This document shows positions 43,685-54,000 of a stretch of DNA of 64,000 bases, piece after piece. Every line of letters begins with the position of its first letter. Within the stretch, counting starts at the first letter, position 1. Location: positions 124,001-188,000 of the forward strand of contig NZ_LAVS01000096.1 of assembly GCF_000986865.1 (NCBI RefSeq). Direction: 5' to 3'. Both the position numbers and the translations under genes were made by a program. The notes below the pieces were generated by a model. That model had not been told where the DNA came from and made no database searches. It saw only the letters and a program-made list of their open reading frames with translations. The stretch comes from Rheinheimera mesophila (GTDB lineage: Bacteria; Pseudomonadota; Gammaproteobacteria; Enterobacterales; Alteromonadaceae).

Positions 43685-44366
43685 AAACAGGCTCTTGCTG
43701 TACCTCAGCCAGAGCCTTGTTAAATTTGTTTCTTAACCTGATATTTTTAAAGGCCGCACTGTACAAACTGGCCGGAAATACAGGCGCAAGATCAAAAAGT
43801 TGCATACTCTGCCCCGCCTGTTTGGCATAGTAATAAAAAATGTTTCTGTCCATCACCACCACATCGCAACGCTGCAACAACAACATTTGTAGCTGCTGAC
43901 TTTGATTGGCAACCTCCTGATAACTCATAAACAAAGGGACCAATTGCTGGTACTCCGGACCCAGCAGAGTGCGTGCATTGTGGAAGGCTACCACAGCATA
44001 AGGTTTTAGCTGGGCTAATTGATGCAGTTGTAAGCTTTTTGAGGCAAGACTAGCTGCAATATTCTGATAACGAATATAGGGCTGCGAATAATACAACTGC
44101 GGCTGTTGAGGATCAGGTTTTTGTAAAGTCGCTATATCTGCTTTGCCATCCAGCATCAGATCTTTGATTCTGGCGTTAGGTACATGCAAAAACACAGGGT
44201 CATACCCCATTCGTTTGATCAGTAAACCTAATAAATCCAGCTCATAGCCTGAACTGTCGTTCAAATCTATGTAAGGAGGTTTGTCTAAACCAACCAGTAT
44301 GGTGAGTTCAGTCTTGGCTTGTATGGCAAAACTAAAGGCGATACACAACAGCAACAACCATCTCAT
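43620..44366 (-). CDS. periplasmic solute-binding protein, family 3 type
   Basis: 248 residues with a signal peptide (MRWLLLLCIAFSFAIQAK) and the SBP_bac_3 fold: LTILVGLDKPPYIDLNDSS at the front and the MLDGKADIATLQKP, ADIA block. No ABC permease or ATPase is nearby, so it may be a free sensor module rather than part of a transporter. The same fold is used as the sensor of the diguanylate cyclase about 1.1 kb downstream on the other strand. Ligand unknown, probably an amino acid. Confidence 0.82.
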   Translation of the reverse strand: MRWLLLLCIAFSFAIQAKTELTILVGLDKPPYIDLNDSSGYELDLLGLLIKRMGYDPVFLHVPNARIKDLMLDGKADIATLQKPDPQQPQLYYSQPYIRYQNIAASLASKSLQLHQLAQLKPYAVVAFHNARTLLGPEYQQLVPLFMSYQEVANQSQQLQMLLLQRCDVVVMDRNIFYYYAKQAGQSMQLFDLAPVFPASLYSAAFKNIRLRNKFNKALAEVQQEPVFTQLQLKYFSEVNQQLQEPQL

Positions 44367-44442
44367 GCGTTTACCTCTATGCCAAATGCAATAAAATCTT
44401 TAAGCTGAATTCAATTATCCTGCACCATCAAAGGTGGTCTTT

Positions 44443-44703
44443 ATGTCAGAACCGATCGAAATTCAGCACAAGCCCAATGAGCAGCGATTTATTATTCAGT
44501 GGGTCAATGAACAGGCGGAGCTTTTATATAGCCTTGATCCAAATAACCGGAAAATCAACTTTTACCGTACTTATGTTCCTGAAAGTGCCAGAGGTCAGGG
44601 CTTAGCTCGCCTGCTGGTGGACGCAGGTATGCAATGGGCTAAAACACAAGGCTATGAAATGCAGGCCAGTTGTTCCTATGTGCAACCCTTCTTAAAAAAC
44701 TAA
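44443..44703 (+). CDS. small GNAT-like acetyltransferase (YjdJ type)
   Basis: 86 residues of the short Gcn5-like family. The acetyl-CoA motif YVPESARGQGLARLLVDAG (about residues 45-63) is typical, and the TYVPESARG start is that of YjdJ/YidJ-type proteins. I start at 44443 because AAAGGTGG lies 6-13 bases before it; a GTG at 44434 is possible. Acts on an unknown substrate. Confidence 0.83.
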   Translation: MSEPIEIQHKPNEQRFIIQWVNEQAELLYSLDPNNRKINFYRTYVPESARGQGLARLLVDAGMQWAKTQGYEMQASCSYVQPFLKN

Positions 44704-44808
44704 ACATTTCCTTACGATTCAGTTTGAGTACAGCTTGACTGACCTACACTTTGCTCAACTTCATTGCCATGGGCAATTGAACTTTATCACAGTGAATTGA
44801 GGTGCAGC

Positions 44809-45345
44809 ATGAACAAGTCTCTTATTGCAGGTTTAGTGGTAGGTGGCATAGCCGTTACTGCTTTAGGCTCTATGGCAGGCTACAGTTATTTAGATAAAGA
44901 ACCGGAATTTGCTGAGGTCGTAGCCAGCAAAGCTGTTTACGAGAGCTATAACGTGCCGGTTGAACAATGTACCGATCAGATAGTGCAACAGAAAAAAGCT
45001 GTACAGGACCAGCATCAAATCGCAGGTACAGTATTAGGTGCTGTAGTTGGCGGTGTGCTGGGTAACCAGGTTGGTGGTGGTTCAGGTAAAAAGATTGCAA
45101 CTGTGGCTGGTGCTGCTGCGGGTGGTTATGCCGGCAAACAGGTTCAAACGGATATGCAGAATAAAGATGTCGAAACTACAACCCGCCGGGTCTGTAAAAC
45201 AGTGCAGAAGCAGGAAAAACGGGTGATTGGTTATGACGTCACTTATCTGCTGGACGGTAAAGTTCATAAAACCCGTTTAGACGAGGAACCGGCAGAACGT
45301 ATTCCGGTGAAAGATGGGCAATTACTGACCGCCAGCGTCCAGTAA
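44809..45345 (+). CDS. glycine-zipper 2TM-type envelope protein
   Basis: 178 residues. An N-terminal membrane helix (about 5-25, LIAGLVVGGIAVTALGSMAG) and a central glycine zipper (GTVLGAVVGGVLGNQVGGGSG, about 68-88) followed by VAGAAAGGYAGKQVQ fit the Rick_17kDa/glycine-zipper 2TM family. The rest is a soluble domain with Cys residues (EQCTDQI, RRVCKTV). The start at 44809 has GAGGTG before it; an upstream ATG at 44764 lacks one. A terminator follows at 45368-45392. Probable role in the cell envelope. Confidence 0.82.
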   Translation: MNKSLIAGLVVGGIAVTALGSMAGYSYLDKEPEFAEVVASKAVYESYNVPVEQCTDQIVQQKKAVQDQHQIAGTVLGAVVGGVLGNQVGGGSGKKIATVAGAAAGGYAGKQVQTDMQNKDVETTTRRVCKTVQKQEKRVIGYDVTYLLDGKVHKTRLDEEPAERIPVKDGQLLTASVQ

Positions 45346-45367
45346 ACAACATAGCCGCCCTTTGGTT

Positions 45368-45392
45368 AAAATGCCCCGCTCTGGGGCATTTT
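45368..45392 (+). terminator. Rho-independent terminator after glycine-zipper gene
   Basis: AAAATGCCCC (45368-45377) pairs perfectly with GGGGCATTTT (45383-45392) around a 5-base loop, ending in a T-run. It sits 22 bases after the stop codon. The A-run on the 5' side means it can also work in reverse. Confidence 0.87.
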
Positions 45393-45505
45393 AGTTTGCA
45401 TCTTGTTCCTGCTGGTCGTTATATTTTTTCATCCGCCTTGCGACTTATCCAAACCAGACCTATGGTGCTAAAACAGCATAAGCTAACACACTAGGTTTTT
45501 ATCTG

Positions 45506-46960
45506 ATGTCAGCGTCAGGCTTTATCTGTTCAGCCACAGTTCTTGTGCTGAGCTTTGTCCTGCTAAGTCTGCCTGCCAAGGCGGGCCCTGTGCTGTCCGA
45601 CCAACAGATCACCTATTTGAAGCGCAAAGGTCAGGTAACCTACTGCATAGACCCGGATTGGTTACCTTTTGAAGCCTTGTCTGAGCAAGGTAAACATATT
45701 GGCATCTCAGCAGAATACATTCGCTTGCTGCAACAGATGATACCTGTACCGCTACTGTTGTACCCTACCGCAGACTGGCCCTCCTCTTTACAGGCAGCAA
45801 AAGACAGACGTTGTGATTTACTCACCTTGGCCATGCCAACGCCCTCTCGCCTTGAGTATTTGCTTTTTACCAAAGCCTATCTGGAAGTTCCTAATGTCGT
45901 GGTGACCACCAAAGACAAAGCCCTGATCCGCTCTGTCGCTGATATTCCCCCCTCTTCTGCTGTGGGCATCCGCTCTGGCTTTGGCACGCTTGAGCTGTAC
46001 CAGCAACGTTATCCCCAGTTAAAGCTGGTGCCCTTTCATGACTACGAACAAGGACTATTGCAGGTACAGGCAGGCTACTTGTACGGCATGCTTGGCAATA
46101 TGGGCAGTATCAGTTATAGCCTGCAAAAAAACGCCATCACTAACTTGAAAATAGCAGGACGACTGAGCGAAGACACGCTGCTGAGCCTGGCCTGCAGGAA
46201 TGATGACCCTCTGCTTTTGGAAATTTTTGACACCTTGTTACTGCAGATCAGCCCGGAACAAAAACAACAAATCAACAATAGCTGGCTGGCCATTCGTTAT
46301 GAGCAGAGTTTTAACTACGAGCTGTTCTGGCAAATGTTGTTGGCTTTTGCCTTGCTGATTTCGGTCGTCAGCATCAGTTATCTGAAGCTGAAAAAGCTGA
46401 ATCAGGCTCTGCTTGAGGCCAATCTGCGCCTGGAGCAACTCAGTCAGCACGACCCGCTGACCGGGTTGTACAACAGACACTATTTTGAACCTCGTGTGCA
46501 GCAGGCTCTGGCTTTATGTCAGCGACAACAACTGCCACTGACGCTGGCAATGATGGATCTGGATCACTTTAAAGACATTAACGACACCCTGGGCCATAAC
46601 TTCGGTGATCAGTGTTTAAAAGACTTTGCAGCACTGTGCCAACGTCAGTTTCAGCGCAAAGACGACCTGCTGGTACGCTATGGCGGCGAGGAGTTTATTC
46701 TGGTCAGTGTTGGCAGTGACGCTGAGACTATGCAGCAATTGCTGGAAGATTTCTTGCAGAAGCTTGAAGCTCATCAGGTACGATTGAACCATCAACAGGG
46801 CTATTGTACCGTCAGTATCGGCTGGTACTGCCAGATCCCCCCTGCCACTATGGACAGTAAGCAATTGGTTGAACTGGCGGACCACGCTCTCTATCAGGCC
46901 AAACACTCAGGCCGGAACTGCGCCGTTCGGGCGGCTTCTGAGGCTAGCCCAGATTATTAA
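45506..46960 (+). CDS. diguanylate cyclase with periplasmic SBP-type sensor
   Basis: 484-residue sensor enzyme making cyclic di-GMP. A signal peptide (about 1-27) is followed by a type-3 solute-binding domain (about 35-265, CIDPDWLPFEALSEQGKHIG and SAVGIRSGFGTLELYQQRYP), one membrane helix (about 275-295) and a GGDEF domain (about 325-475). The GGDEF signature is RYGGEEF, an active variant, with DPLTGLYNRHYF at its start and DLDHFKDINDTLGH carrying the metal ligand Asp. The binding of an amino acid or similar ligand would set c-di-GMP output. It overlaps the convergent Lrp gene by 17 bp. Confidence 0.93.
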   Translation: MSASGFICSATVLVLSFVLLSLPAKAGPVLSDQQITYLKRKGQVTYCIDPDWLPFEALSEQGKHIGISAEYIRLLQQMIPVPLLLYPTADWPSSLQAAKDRRCDLLTLAMPTPSRLEYLLFTKAYLEVPNVVVTTKDKALIRSVADIPPSSAVGIRSGFGTLELYQQRYPQLKLVPFHDYEQGLLQVQAGYLYGMLGNMGSISYSLQKNAITNLKIAGRLSEDTLLSLACRNDDPLLLEIFDTLLLQISPEQKQQINNSWLAIRYEQSFNYELFWQMLLAFALLISVVSISYLKLKKLNQALLEANLRLEQLSQHDPLTGLYNRHYFEPRVQQALALCQRQQLPLTLAMMDLDHFKDINDTLGHNFGDQCLKDFAALCQRQFQRKDDLLVRYGGEEFILVSVGSDAETMQQLLEDFLQKLEAHQVRLNHQQGYCTVSIGWYCQIPPATMDSKQLVELADHALYQAKHSGRNCAVRAASEASPDY

Positions 46961-47372
46961 TCCATTCACTCATCACCACATGAGTGCGGATTTTAATCAC
47001 ATCCAGTTCAGCATCCAGTAACTCGCGGATTTGATGCAACCGCTGCATAGATTCCGTTTTGACATAAACTAATAAGTCCATTTCTCCGCTGATGCCATGA
47101 CAGGTCATGACTTCAGGAATAGCCCGAAATACATGCATCACATCAGCACAACGACCACAGCGGTGCTGAATTTCAAAGTAAGCCGAGACTGCACTTTTCT
47201 GCGACTCAGACAGCAAGACCTGATAGCCGCGGATCACACCGTTTTGCTCCATACGCTTAATACGATCAGATACCGCACTGCGTGACAGGCTGACTTTCTC
47301 TGCCAAAGTCGACACGCTTTGCCGCGCATCTTTTTTCAGCTCGGCCAGAATATGTTGATCAAATTTATCCAT
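46944..47372 (-). CDS. Lrp/AsnC-family transcription regulator
   Basis: 142 residues: an N-terminal winged helix-turn-helix (about 1-60, LAEKVSLSRSAVSDRIKRME) and a C-terminal RAM/AsnC effector domain (about 65-140). Regulators of this kind bind amino acids as octamers. It is divergent from the exporter-like permease at 47567 with a 194-bp shared region that contains a large inverted repeat (47481-47512), so control of that exporter by this protein is likely. Confidence 0.92.
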   Translation of the reverse strand: MDKFDQHILAELKKDARQSVSTLAEKVSLSRSAVSDRIKRMEQNGVIRGYQVLLSESQKSAVSAYFEIQHRCGRCADVMHVFRAIPEVMTCHGISGEMDLLVYVKTESMQRLHQIRELLDAELDVIKIRTHVVMSEWINNLG

Positions 47373-47480
47373 CTGTTTACCCGGGGAACCTTAAAAGCTG
47401 AGTTTCACAGTGGTCGAATTCTACATGCTGCAGCTTGTCTGGTATATCTACTCCGGCATTTTGTCGCCTTTGTACTTATT

Positions 47481-47512
47481 ACTGCGGCATTTTCACGGTG
47501 GAAAACCGCAGT
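47481..47512. promoter_or_regulatory. inverted repeat in the lrp-type/permease divergent region
   Basis: ACTGCGG (47481-47487) and CCGCAGT (47506-47512) are perfect 7-base arms, and the stem extends inward with TTTTC/GAAAA beyond a CA bulge. It lies 55 bp before the permease start and about 110 bp from the regulator start. A candidate operator for the Lrp/AsnC protein, by position only. Confidence 0.4.
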
Positions 47513-47566
47513 TTGTCGCTTCGGCTTTGATTAGACTATTGGCAGTCTACTTTGCTGAGAACAACT

Positions 47567-48838
47567 ATGTCTGATCATGGAATTGGCCGCTGGCAAGGTG
47601 CAGCCTTGATGGCCACCACCTTACTGGGAACCGGAGTATTTATTTTGCCACAAATGACAGTCGCGGTGGCAGGTAGCTGGGCTTTACTGGCCTGGTTGTT
47701 GCTCACTCTGGCGGTAGTACCGCTGGCTATTACCTTTGGTCTGCTGGCCAGTCGTTTTCCCCATGCCACAGGGCCAGCGCACTTCGCGGCTTTAGCCTTT
47801 GGCGAGCTGACAGGACGGGTACTGGGACTGATGTTTTTATTGGTCGTGCCACTTGGTGCCTCTGCTGCCCTGATGATGACCTTTGAATTTATTGCGCCTT
47901 TGCTTCCATCTGCCCAGCAATGGCGACTGCCAGTGGAATTCGGTCTGCTGGGGCTTCTTTGGCTGCTGAATTACCGCGGATTACAACTGTCTGCCCGATT
48001 ACAATTTGGCTTAACTTTATTGATTATTACCGTCGTCTTGCTGCTGTTGCTGGCCTTTGGTTTGTTGCATCCCCAGCCATGGCAATACCCCTCGCCTGCT
48101 GACTTTAACCGCAGCGCATTAGCCGCCGCTTGCGCTATCGCCTTTTGGAGTTTTTTAGGTGTGGAGGCTATGACCCATCTGGCTCATGATTTCCGTGACG
48201 CCAGCAAAGATTTATTACCTGCACTTCTTCGTGGTTGTCTGGTGGTTGGAGCTATTTATCTGGCTTGCAGTTACCTGGTGCTGATGGCCGGGTCAGAGCA
48301 TCCACTTGCGATGATTGGTATTTTTAATCAACTACTTGGCGGCTACGGAGAACTGGTCCTTGGCATGTTAGGTTTTTGCAGTGGTATAGCGACAGTCAAT
48401 GTTTATACCGCCAGTGTCGCCCGATCTCTGGCCAGTTTTAGTGAGCAAGGCATTACCCCTGGCTATTTTCAGCAGAAAAATCGCTACCATATGCCACAAC
48501 GAGCGCTGAGCGCCATTATCGCCGCTATGGCGGTAGTATTGGTGCTGACCTGGCTTACGGCTCAACAATTGGACGATCTGATCAGTTGGGTCAACGGTGT
48601 TTTTGTGGTGATTTATCTGGTCAGTATGGCAGCCGCCTGCCAACTCTTGCCGCGGCGTTATAAGGCAGTGAGTGTACTGAGTTTCGCTTTGTGTCTGCTA
48701 CTGGTTATAGCGATAGCAGAGCATATGCTGTATGCCCTGTTATTGATTCTGCTTGTTTGGCCAGCTTTATATATACAGCAAAGAAAACAACGACTTAGCG
48801 TACCACCTTTAGGGAGCCATCCTTCAGTTGACGGCTGA
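47567..48838 (+). CDS. APC-family amino-acid exporter (YjeH-like)
   Basis: 423-residue inner-membrane protein with 12 helices, matching E. coli YjeH, which exports methionine and branched-chain amino acids. The first helix TTLLGTGVFILPQMTVAVAG carries the unwound TGVF-type motif of the APC fold. I start at 47567 (MSDHGIGRWQ) rather than a TTG at 47552. It is divergent from an Lrp-type regulator and overlaps the convergent YceK-like lipoprotein gene by 44 bp. Assignment to YjeH is by family pattern. Confidence 0.87.
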   Translation: MSDHGIGRWQGAALMATTLLGTGVFILPQMTVAVAGSWALLAWLLLTLAVVPLAITFGLLASRFPHATGPAHFAALAFGELTGRVLGLMFLLVVPLGASAALMMTFEFIAPLLPSAQQWRLPVEFGLLGLLWLLNYRGLQLSARLQFGLTLLIITVVLLLLLAFGLLHPQPWQYPSPADFNRSALAAACAIAFWSFLGVEAMTHLAHDFRDASKDLLPALLRGCLVVGAIYLACSYLVLMAGSEHPLAMIGIFNQLLGGYGELVLGMLGFCSGIATVNVYTASVARSLASFSEQGITPGYFQQKNRYHMPQRALSAIIAAMAVVLVLTWLTAQQLDDLISWVNGVFVVIYLVSMAAACQLLPRRYKAVSVLSFALCLLLVIAIAEHMLYALLLILLVWPALYIQQRKQRLSVPPLGSHPSVDG

Positions 48839-49130
48839 TGGTATAAGGCAAAGCCAGCGTATCAGTGACGGCACAAAGCATGGTGTCGATGGCCCAAACC
48901 GGCACGTCCGCCGCAGTGGTATAGCTGGTTTTATTTGGCTCGCCATACATTTGGCAAAAGTTATGCGCAACACCGCTGTAAATCCGGGGAATAGACTGGC
49001 AATAGCTGTGTTTATCCTGATAGCTGATGCTGACTTTGCCCTGCTCAGGAGCCAGAGTTTTGACTGTGCCACAACCCACGAAAAACAGGGTGAGCGTGAG
49101 CAGGCTGAGAGCGCAGATCTGTTGTCTCAT
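48795..49130 (-). CDS. YceK/YidQ-family lipoprotein
   Basis: 111 residues with a lipoprotein signal ending FVGCG (Cys about residue 20). The mature part RIYSGVAHNFCQMYGEP and AIDTMLCAVTDTLALPYTISRQL matches the YceK/YidQ pattern (a Tyr-Ser-Gly start, an Asp-x-x-x-x-x-x-x-Asp-Thr-x-x-Leu-Pro core). It is small and its function is unknown. It overlaps the permease 3' end by 44 bp on the opposite strand. Confidence 0.86.
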   Translation of the reverse strand: MRQQICALSLLTLTLFFVGCGTVKTLAPEQGKVSISYQDKHSYCQSIPRIYSGVAHNFCQMYGEPNKTSYTTAADVPVWAIDTMLCAVTDTLALPYTISRQLKDGSLKVVR

Positions 49131-49361
49131 TTCATTTCCTTTTGTTTGCGCCTCTGCGTTTACCAGTCCTACAGCACCTGCATAAAAATCATCGGCAGTA
49201 CCGACTATACAAAATAGATTGGAGTGAAACAGATATCTTCAGAAAAAACAATGACAAAGAACTCTGGTTCAGCCGCATTTCAGCTAGTATTCTTTAGTAT
49301 CCATGGGCTTCTGAACGTCTTTGTTCCAAGCGCCTGTCAAACTGCCTCTGAGGATTTGTTT

Positions 49362-49745
49362 ATGCAACCGGACACCGGCACTTTTCGCTTTAGTTTAAAA
49401 TTCAGTATAGGTCTTTTTGTGCTGCTCACCTTATGGCTGCTGTATCTGGACTGGCAGCTATTGGTGCCGGGTTGGCTGAAGTATGGCTTTTTTCTGATTA
49501 ATGCTGTGACCTTGTTTGGTTACTGGCGCGACAAAAAGGCCGCGGAACAACAGGCGTGGCGAACTCAGGAGAGCACTTTATTGTTACTGGGTTTAGTCGG
49601 TGGTTGGCCCGCAGCTTTTGTCGCCCAGCACTGGTTCCGACATAAAAATCGTAAACTCAGCTTTCAGTTATTATTCTGGCTGACGGTGGTACTGCATACT
49701 TCAGCTCTGTATAGCTTGTGGTTATCTGGCTGGTTGCTGCCATAA
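49362..49745 (+). CDS. DUF1294 membrane protein
   Basis: 127 residues with three to four hydrophobic helices and the DUF1294 signature: YWRDKKAAEQQAWRTQE, GLVGGWPAAFVAQ and HWFRHKNRKLSFQLLF. I start at 49362 because CTGAGGA lies 8-14 bases upstream. An in-frame start at 49224 would add 46 residues without family homology. Function unknown; homologues are sometimes fused to cold-shock domains. Confidence 0.83.
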   Translation: MQPDTGTFRFSLKFSIGLFVLLTLWLLYLDWQLLVPGWLKYGFFLINAVTLFGYWRDKKAAEQQAWRTQESTLLLLGLVGGWPAAFVAQHWFRHKNRKLSFQLLFWLTVVLHTSALYSLWLSGWLLP

Positions 49746-49843
49746 CAACAAAAACTGCGACCAGAAGCACTATACCCAGAGTACAAAGCGCGATAGATTA
49801 AGAAAAAAATAACTGCATTGCAGTGAACACGATCGAGGGATCT

Positions 49844-51013
49844 ATGCGCTTTACTCTGTTGTCTATTAGTTTGCTCACTACATTCGCGCTGCAGGCCCAC
49901 GCCGCAGACTTCACACAACAAGCCAACAAAATTGCCCAAAGTACACTGATTATTGATACTCATATCGACGTACCTTATCGCTTGCACGACGATTGGGAAG
50001 ATGTAACCAAAGCCACCCAAAGAGGTGAATTTGATTACCCCCGCGCCAAAGCCGGCGGTTTAAATGCGCCTTTTATGTCGATTTATATCCCGGCCTCTTA
50101 CGAGAAAAAAGGCGGCGGTTATTTGCTGGCAAACCAGCTTATTGACAATATGGAAGCTCTGGTAGGCCGCGCACCGGATAAATTCGCCATGGCCTACAAC
50201 AGCGCCGACTTAGCCAAACACTTTAAAGAAGGTAAAATTTCTTTAGCCCTGGGGATGGAAAACGGTACGCCGATTGAAGGCAAATTAGAGAACCTGCAAC
50301 ACTTTTATGACCGCGGTATCCGTTACATCACACTGGCACACTCCGAAAGTAACCATATCGCCGACTCCAGCTATGATTTACGCCGGCAATGGAAAGGTTT
50401 AAGCCCTTTTGGTAAAGAGCTGATCAAAGCGATGAATGAAACCGGGGTGATGATAGATATCTCGCATGTCTCGGACGACGCCTTTTATCAGACTGTTGAG
50501 CTTAGCAAAGTGCCTGTGATTGCCTCGCATTCCTCTTTACGGGCTTTTGTACCGGGCTTTGAGCGCAATATGGACGATGACATGATCAAGGCGCTAGCGA
50601 AAAACGGTGGTGTGATCCAAATTAACTTCGGCTCTGCTTTTGTCGTATCGGCAGCGAATCAGTGGGGGCTACAGCGGGACGGTGCATTTAAAGCCTCGGG
50701 CCAAACCGATAAAGATGCCTTTACCGCAGAGTATAAAAAGAAACATCCATATCCATTCGCCTCGTTAGACAAGGTGCTGGATCATATAGACTATGTGAAA
50801 AAGCTGGTCGGTATCGACTATGTTGGCATAGGCTCTGATTTTGACGGTGTCGGCGACTCCTTACCTGAACAGCTAAAAGATGTGTCTATGTACCCCAACC
50901 TGATCCGTGGTTTATTAGAACGTGGTTACACAGAGCAGGAAATTGAAAAAGTATTGTCCGGCAATACGTTGCGGGTATGGCGTGCTGTTGAGGATTATGC
51001 AGCTAAACATTAA
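49844..51013 (+). CDS. M19 membrane-type dipeptidase
   Basis: 389-residue zinc dipeptidase with a signal peptide ending LQAHA. Metal and active-site motifs are visible: HID in DTHIDVPYRLHDDW, Glu in GMENGTPIE (about residue 145), His in MIDISHVSDDAFYQ and in IASHSSLRAF, and Asp in GIGSDFDGVG (about residue 330). It cleaves dipeptides, possibly D-residue-containing ones, in the periplasm. GAGGGA precedes the ATG at 49844; an ATG at 49823 would precede the signal peptide. It precedes the signalling kinase by 25 bp. Confidence 0.93.
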   Translation: MRFTLLSISLLTTFALQAHAADFTQQANKIAQSTLIIDTHIDVPYRLHDDWEDVTKATQRGEFDYPRAKAGGLNAPFMSIYIPASYEKKGGGYLLANQLIDNMEALVGRAPDKFAMAYNSADLAKHFKEGKISLALGMENGTPIEGKLENLQHFYDRGIRYITLAHSESNHIADSSYDLRRQWKGLSPFGKELIKAMNETGVMIDISHVSDDAFYQTVELSKVPVIASHSSLRAFVPGFERNMDDDMIKALAKNGGVIQINFGSAFVVSAANQWGLQRDGAFKASGQTDKDAFTAEYKKKHPYPFASLDKVLDHIDYVKKLVGIDYVGIGSDFDGVGDSLPEQLKDVSMYPNLIRGLLERGYTEQEIEKVLSGNTLRVWRAVEDYAAKH

Positions 51014-51038
51014 TCCAAACGAGTAAGAGGTCTAAGGC

Positions 51039-54000
51039 ATGGATTGGTTACGTCAGTTGTTCGAACACCCGGCCGATCCATTGCTGCTCTTTGGAAGTTA
51101 CGATCCCAGTTTAGTGCTGTTGTCGTTTTTAATTGCGGTATTTGCATCTGCCATGGCGATGCAGGTAACAGCTCAGGCCATCAGTGTCAGCAAAAAGTCG
51201 TTGCGCCTGATGATGTTGGGCAGTGGCAGTATCGCCCTGGGTGGCGGTGTCTGGTCGATGCATTTTATTGGCATGCTGGCTTTTACCTTGTGCACAGAGG
51301 TCAGTTATCACTTTGGCCTGACCGCTTTGTCGATGTTGCCCAGCATAGCCGCGTCCTGGGTCGCTTTGGACCTCATCAGTAAAAAACGCATCAGCCTGCC
51401 CCAGCTCTTACTGGGGGGGCTACTGATGGGTGCTGGTATCGGCACTATGCACTATGCCGGTATGGCCGCCATGCAAATGTCTGTGGCTTTACGTTATGAC
51501 TTAGCAACCTTTTTACTCTCTATTTTGGTTGCTGTTGTGCTGGCAGTGCTTTCGCTTTGGATCCGCTTTGGTTTAAAACGCCTGAATCTGGCTCCGCATT
51601 GGCTCACGGTGTTAAGTAGTCTGGTGATGGGCGCCGCTATCAGCGGTATGCATTACACGGGGATGGCAGCAGCCCGTTTTGTTCCACCCGCAGGTTTTCA
51701 GCCGGATACCCAGCCAGGAGAATTACCGCTGGTGCTGGCGATGGCAATCACTTTCACTACGCTGATGATCAGTAGCTTAGTGGTCGCTATTAATCTGTTA
51801 CTCAAGTACCGGGAAGCCAGCGCCGCGGCCAAAACCAATGAAAGCCGTTTATTGGCGATGATGGACACCGCTGTCGATGGCATAGTGACTATTAATACCC
51901 AGGGATTGATCCTGGGCATGAACAAAGCCGCGGAGAAAATTCTTGGCTGGACTCAGGCAGAGTTACTGCATAAAAACGTCAATATTCTCACTCCAGCGAC
52001 CATTCGTCCTGATCACGATTCCTACTTAGAAAACTACCTGCGCACCGGCGAAGCTAAAATTATAGGAATAGGCCGCGATGTGGAAGCTGTGCATAAAGAT
52101 GGTCATACCGTCCCGGTACGCCTGGCGATAGGTCATGCCAAATTACCCGACGAAGATATTTTTGTCGCTTTTATCACTGACATCAGTAGCCGCCTGCAGA
52201 TGGAGCAGGCACTGAAAGAGAACGAAGAAAAATTCCGCTCTTTAATTGGTAATATCCCGGGCGCAGCCTACCGCTGCCTGTTTAATGAGAACTGGGATAT
52301 GGTGTTCATCAGCGACGCCATTGAAACCTTGTCCGGTTATCCGGCCAGCGACTTTATGCTGCCCTCTGCCACACGAAGCTGGTCTGATTTAGTCCATCCG
52401 GATGATAAAAGCACCACCACCCAACTGGATCTGTATCAGGGGCATTTCACTATTGAATACCGCATCCGGCATAAAGATGGCTCCATTCGCTGGATACTGG
52501 AATATGGTGAGGCGATAAAATCAGCGCAAGGTGAGATCATTTGGCTGGACGGTTTCCTGATGGATATCAGCCAGCGGAAGCAGATGGAAGTGGAGTTACT
52601 GGAAGCGAAAAACAAAGCGGAGCTGGCCGCCGAAAGTCGCAGCGCATTTCTGGCCAATATGAGCCATGAAATCCGCACGCCGATGAATGCCATTATTGGC
52701 TTCAGCGACTTGTTATTAAGCTCGGATTTGTCGGCCGAACAGAAAAAACATCTGGCTACTATCCATGGTTCAGCCCACTCGTTATTGCATTTATTAAACG
52801 ACATTCTCGACAGTGCCAAGCTGGAAAAAGGCAAACTGGAGCTGGAATTACAGGATTTCTCTTTGCCCGCTGTGCTGGATGGCGTGGTGTCTACTTTGTG
52901 GATCCAGGCACGGAAAAAACAGCTCGAATTAAAACTGGAACTTGACCCGCAACTGGGTGAATTTTATTACGGTGCGCCAGACCGGCTGCGTCAGGTACTG
53001 ACCAATCTGATTGGTAATGCGATCAAATTTACTGACCAGGGCTCAGTACGGGTGCAGGTTGCCCCTACTGCGCAGCAGCAGATCAGATTCAGTATTGAGG
53101 ACACTGGCATAGGGATCGCGGCCGATCGTTTACCGCATATTTTTGATGCTTTTACTCAGGCCGACGCCTCAATGAGCCGTCGTTTTGGCGGCACAGGCCT
53201 TGGAACCACCATCAGTAAACAACTGGTCGAGCTGATGGGCGGGCACATTACAGTGCAAAGCACAGAAGGTGTTGGCAGTTGTTTTGAATTCAGCCTGCCG
53301 TTACAAACCGGTAAAGCCACTGCGACTGGCCAACAAGGTTATATACCAGCTTTACCTGCGCTCAATATACTGATTGCCGATGATATACCGCAGAATCTGG
53401 AGCTGCTGAAACTCTTGCTGCAACGTGCAGGTCATCAGGTCACAGCAGTGACTGATGGTATTGAAGCCGTGAAAATGATCAAACAACAGGACTTTGATCT
53501 GGTGTTGATGGATATTCAGATGCCGAATCTGGATGGACTGCAAGCCTGCAAGCAAATACGACAATGGGAGATGGCACAAAACAAAACCATTCTGCCAGTC
53601 ATTGCCTTAACAGCCAGCGTACTGGATGAAGATAAGATTGCAGCCAAAGAAGCGGGTATGCAGGGGTTTGCCACCAAACCTATAGACTTCGCGGCTTTGT
53701 GTTTTGAAATAGCCCGTGTGCTCAATATTGAAGTACGTGAACCTTTATCACAGCATTCTCAAGTCACTACCACAGTTCAGTTGCTGAACCTGCCCAAAGC
53801 CCTGCAGTTATGGGGTAATTTGGCTACTTATCTGCCGCAGTTAGAACAATTTCTGCAACAACAAAAGCCGATGATACAACTGGCTGTGCAGCAGCTACAG
53901 GCTGGAAACTATAACGCTGTGCAGCAACAAGCTCATGCTATTAAAGGGGTCAGTGCTAATTTGGGGTTGGAGCCATTAAGCAGAGTTTGTGCCGAACTGG

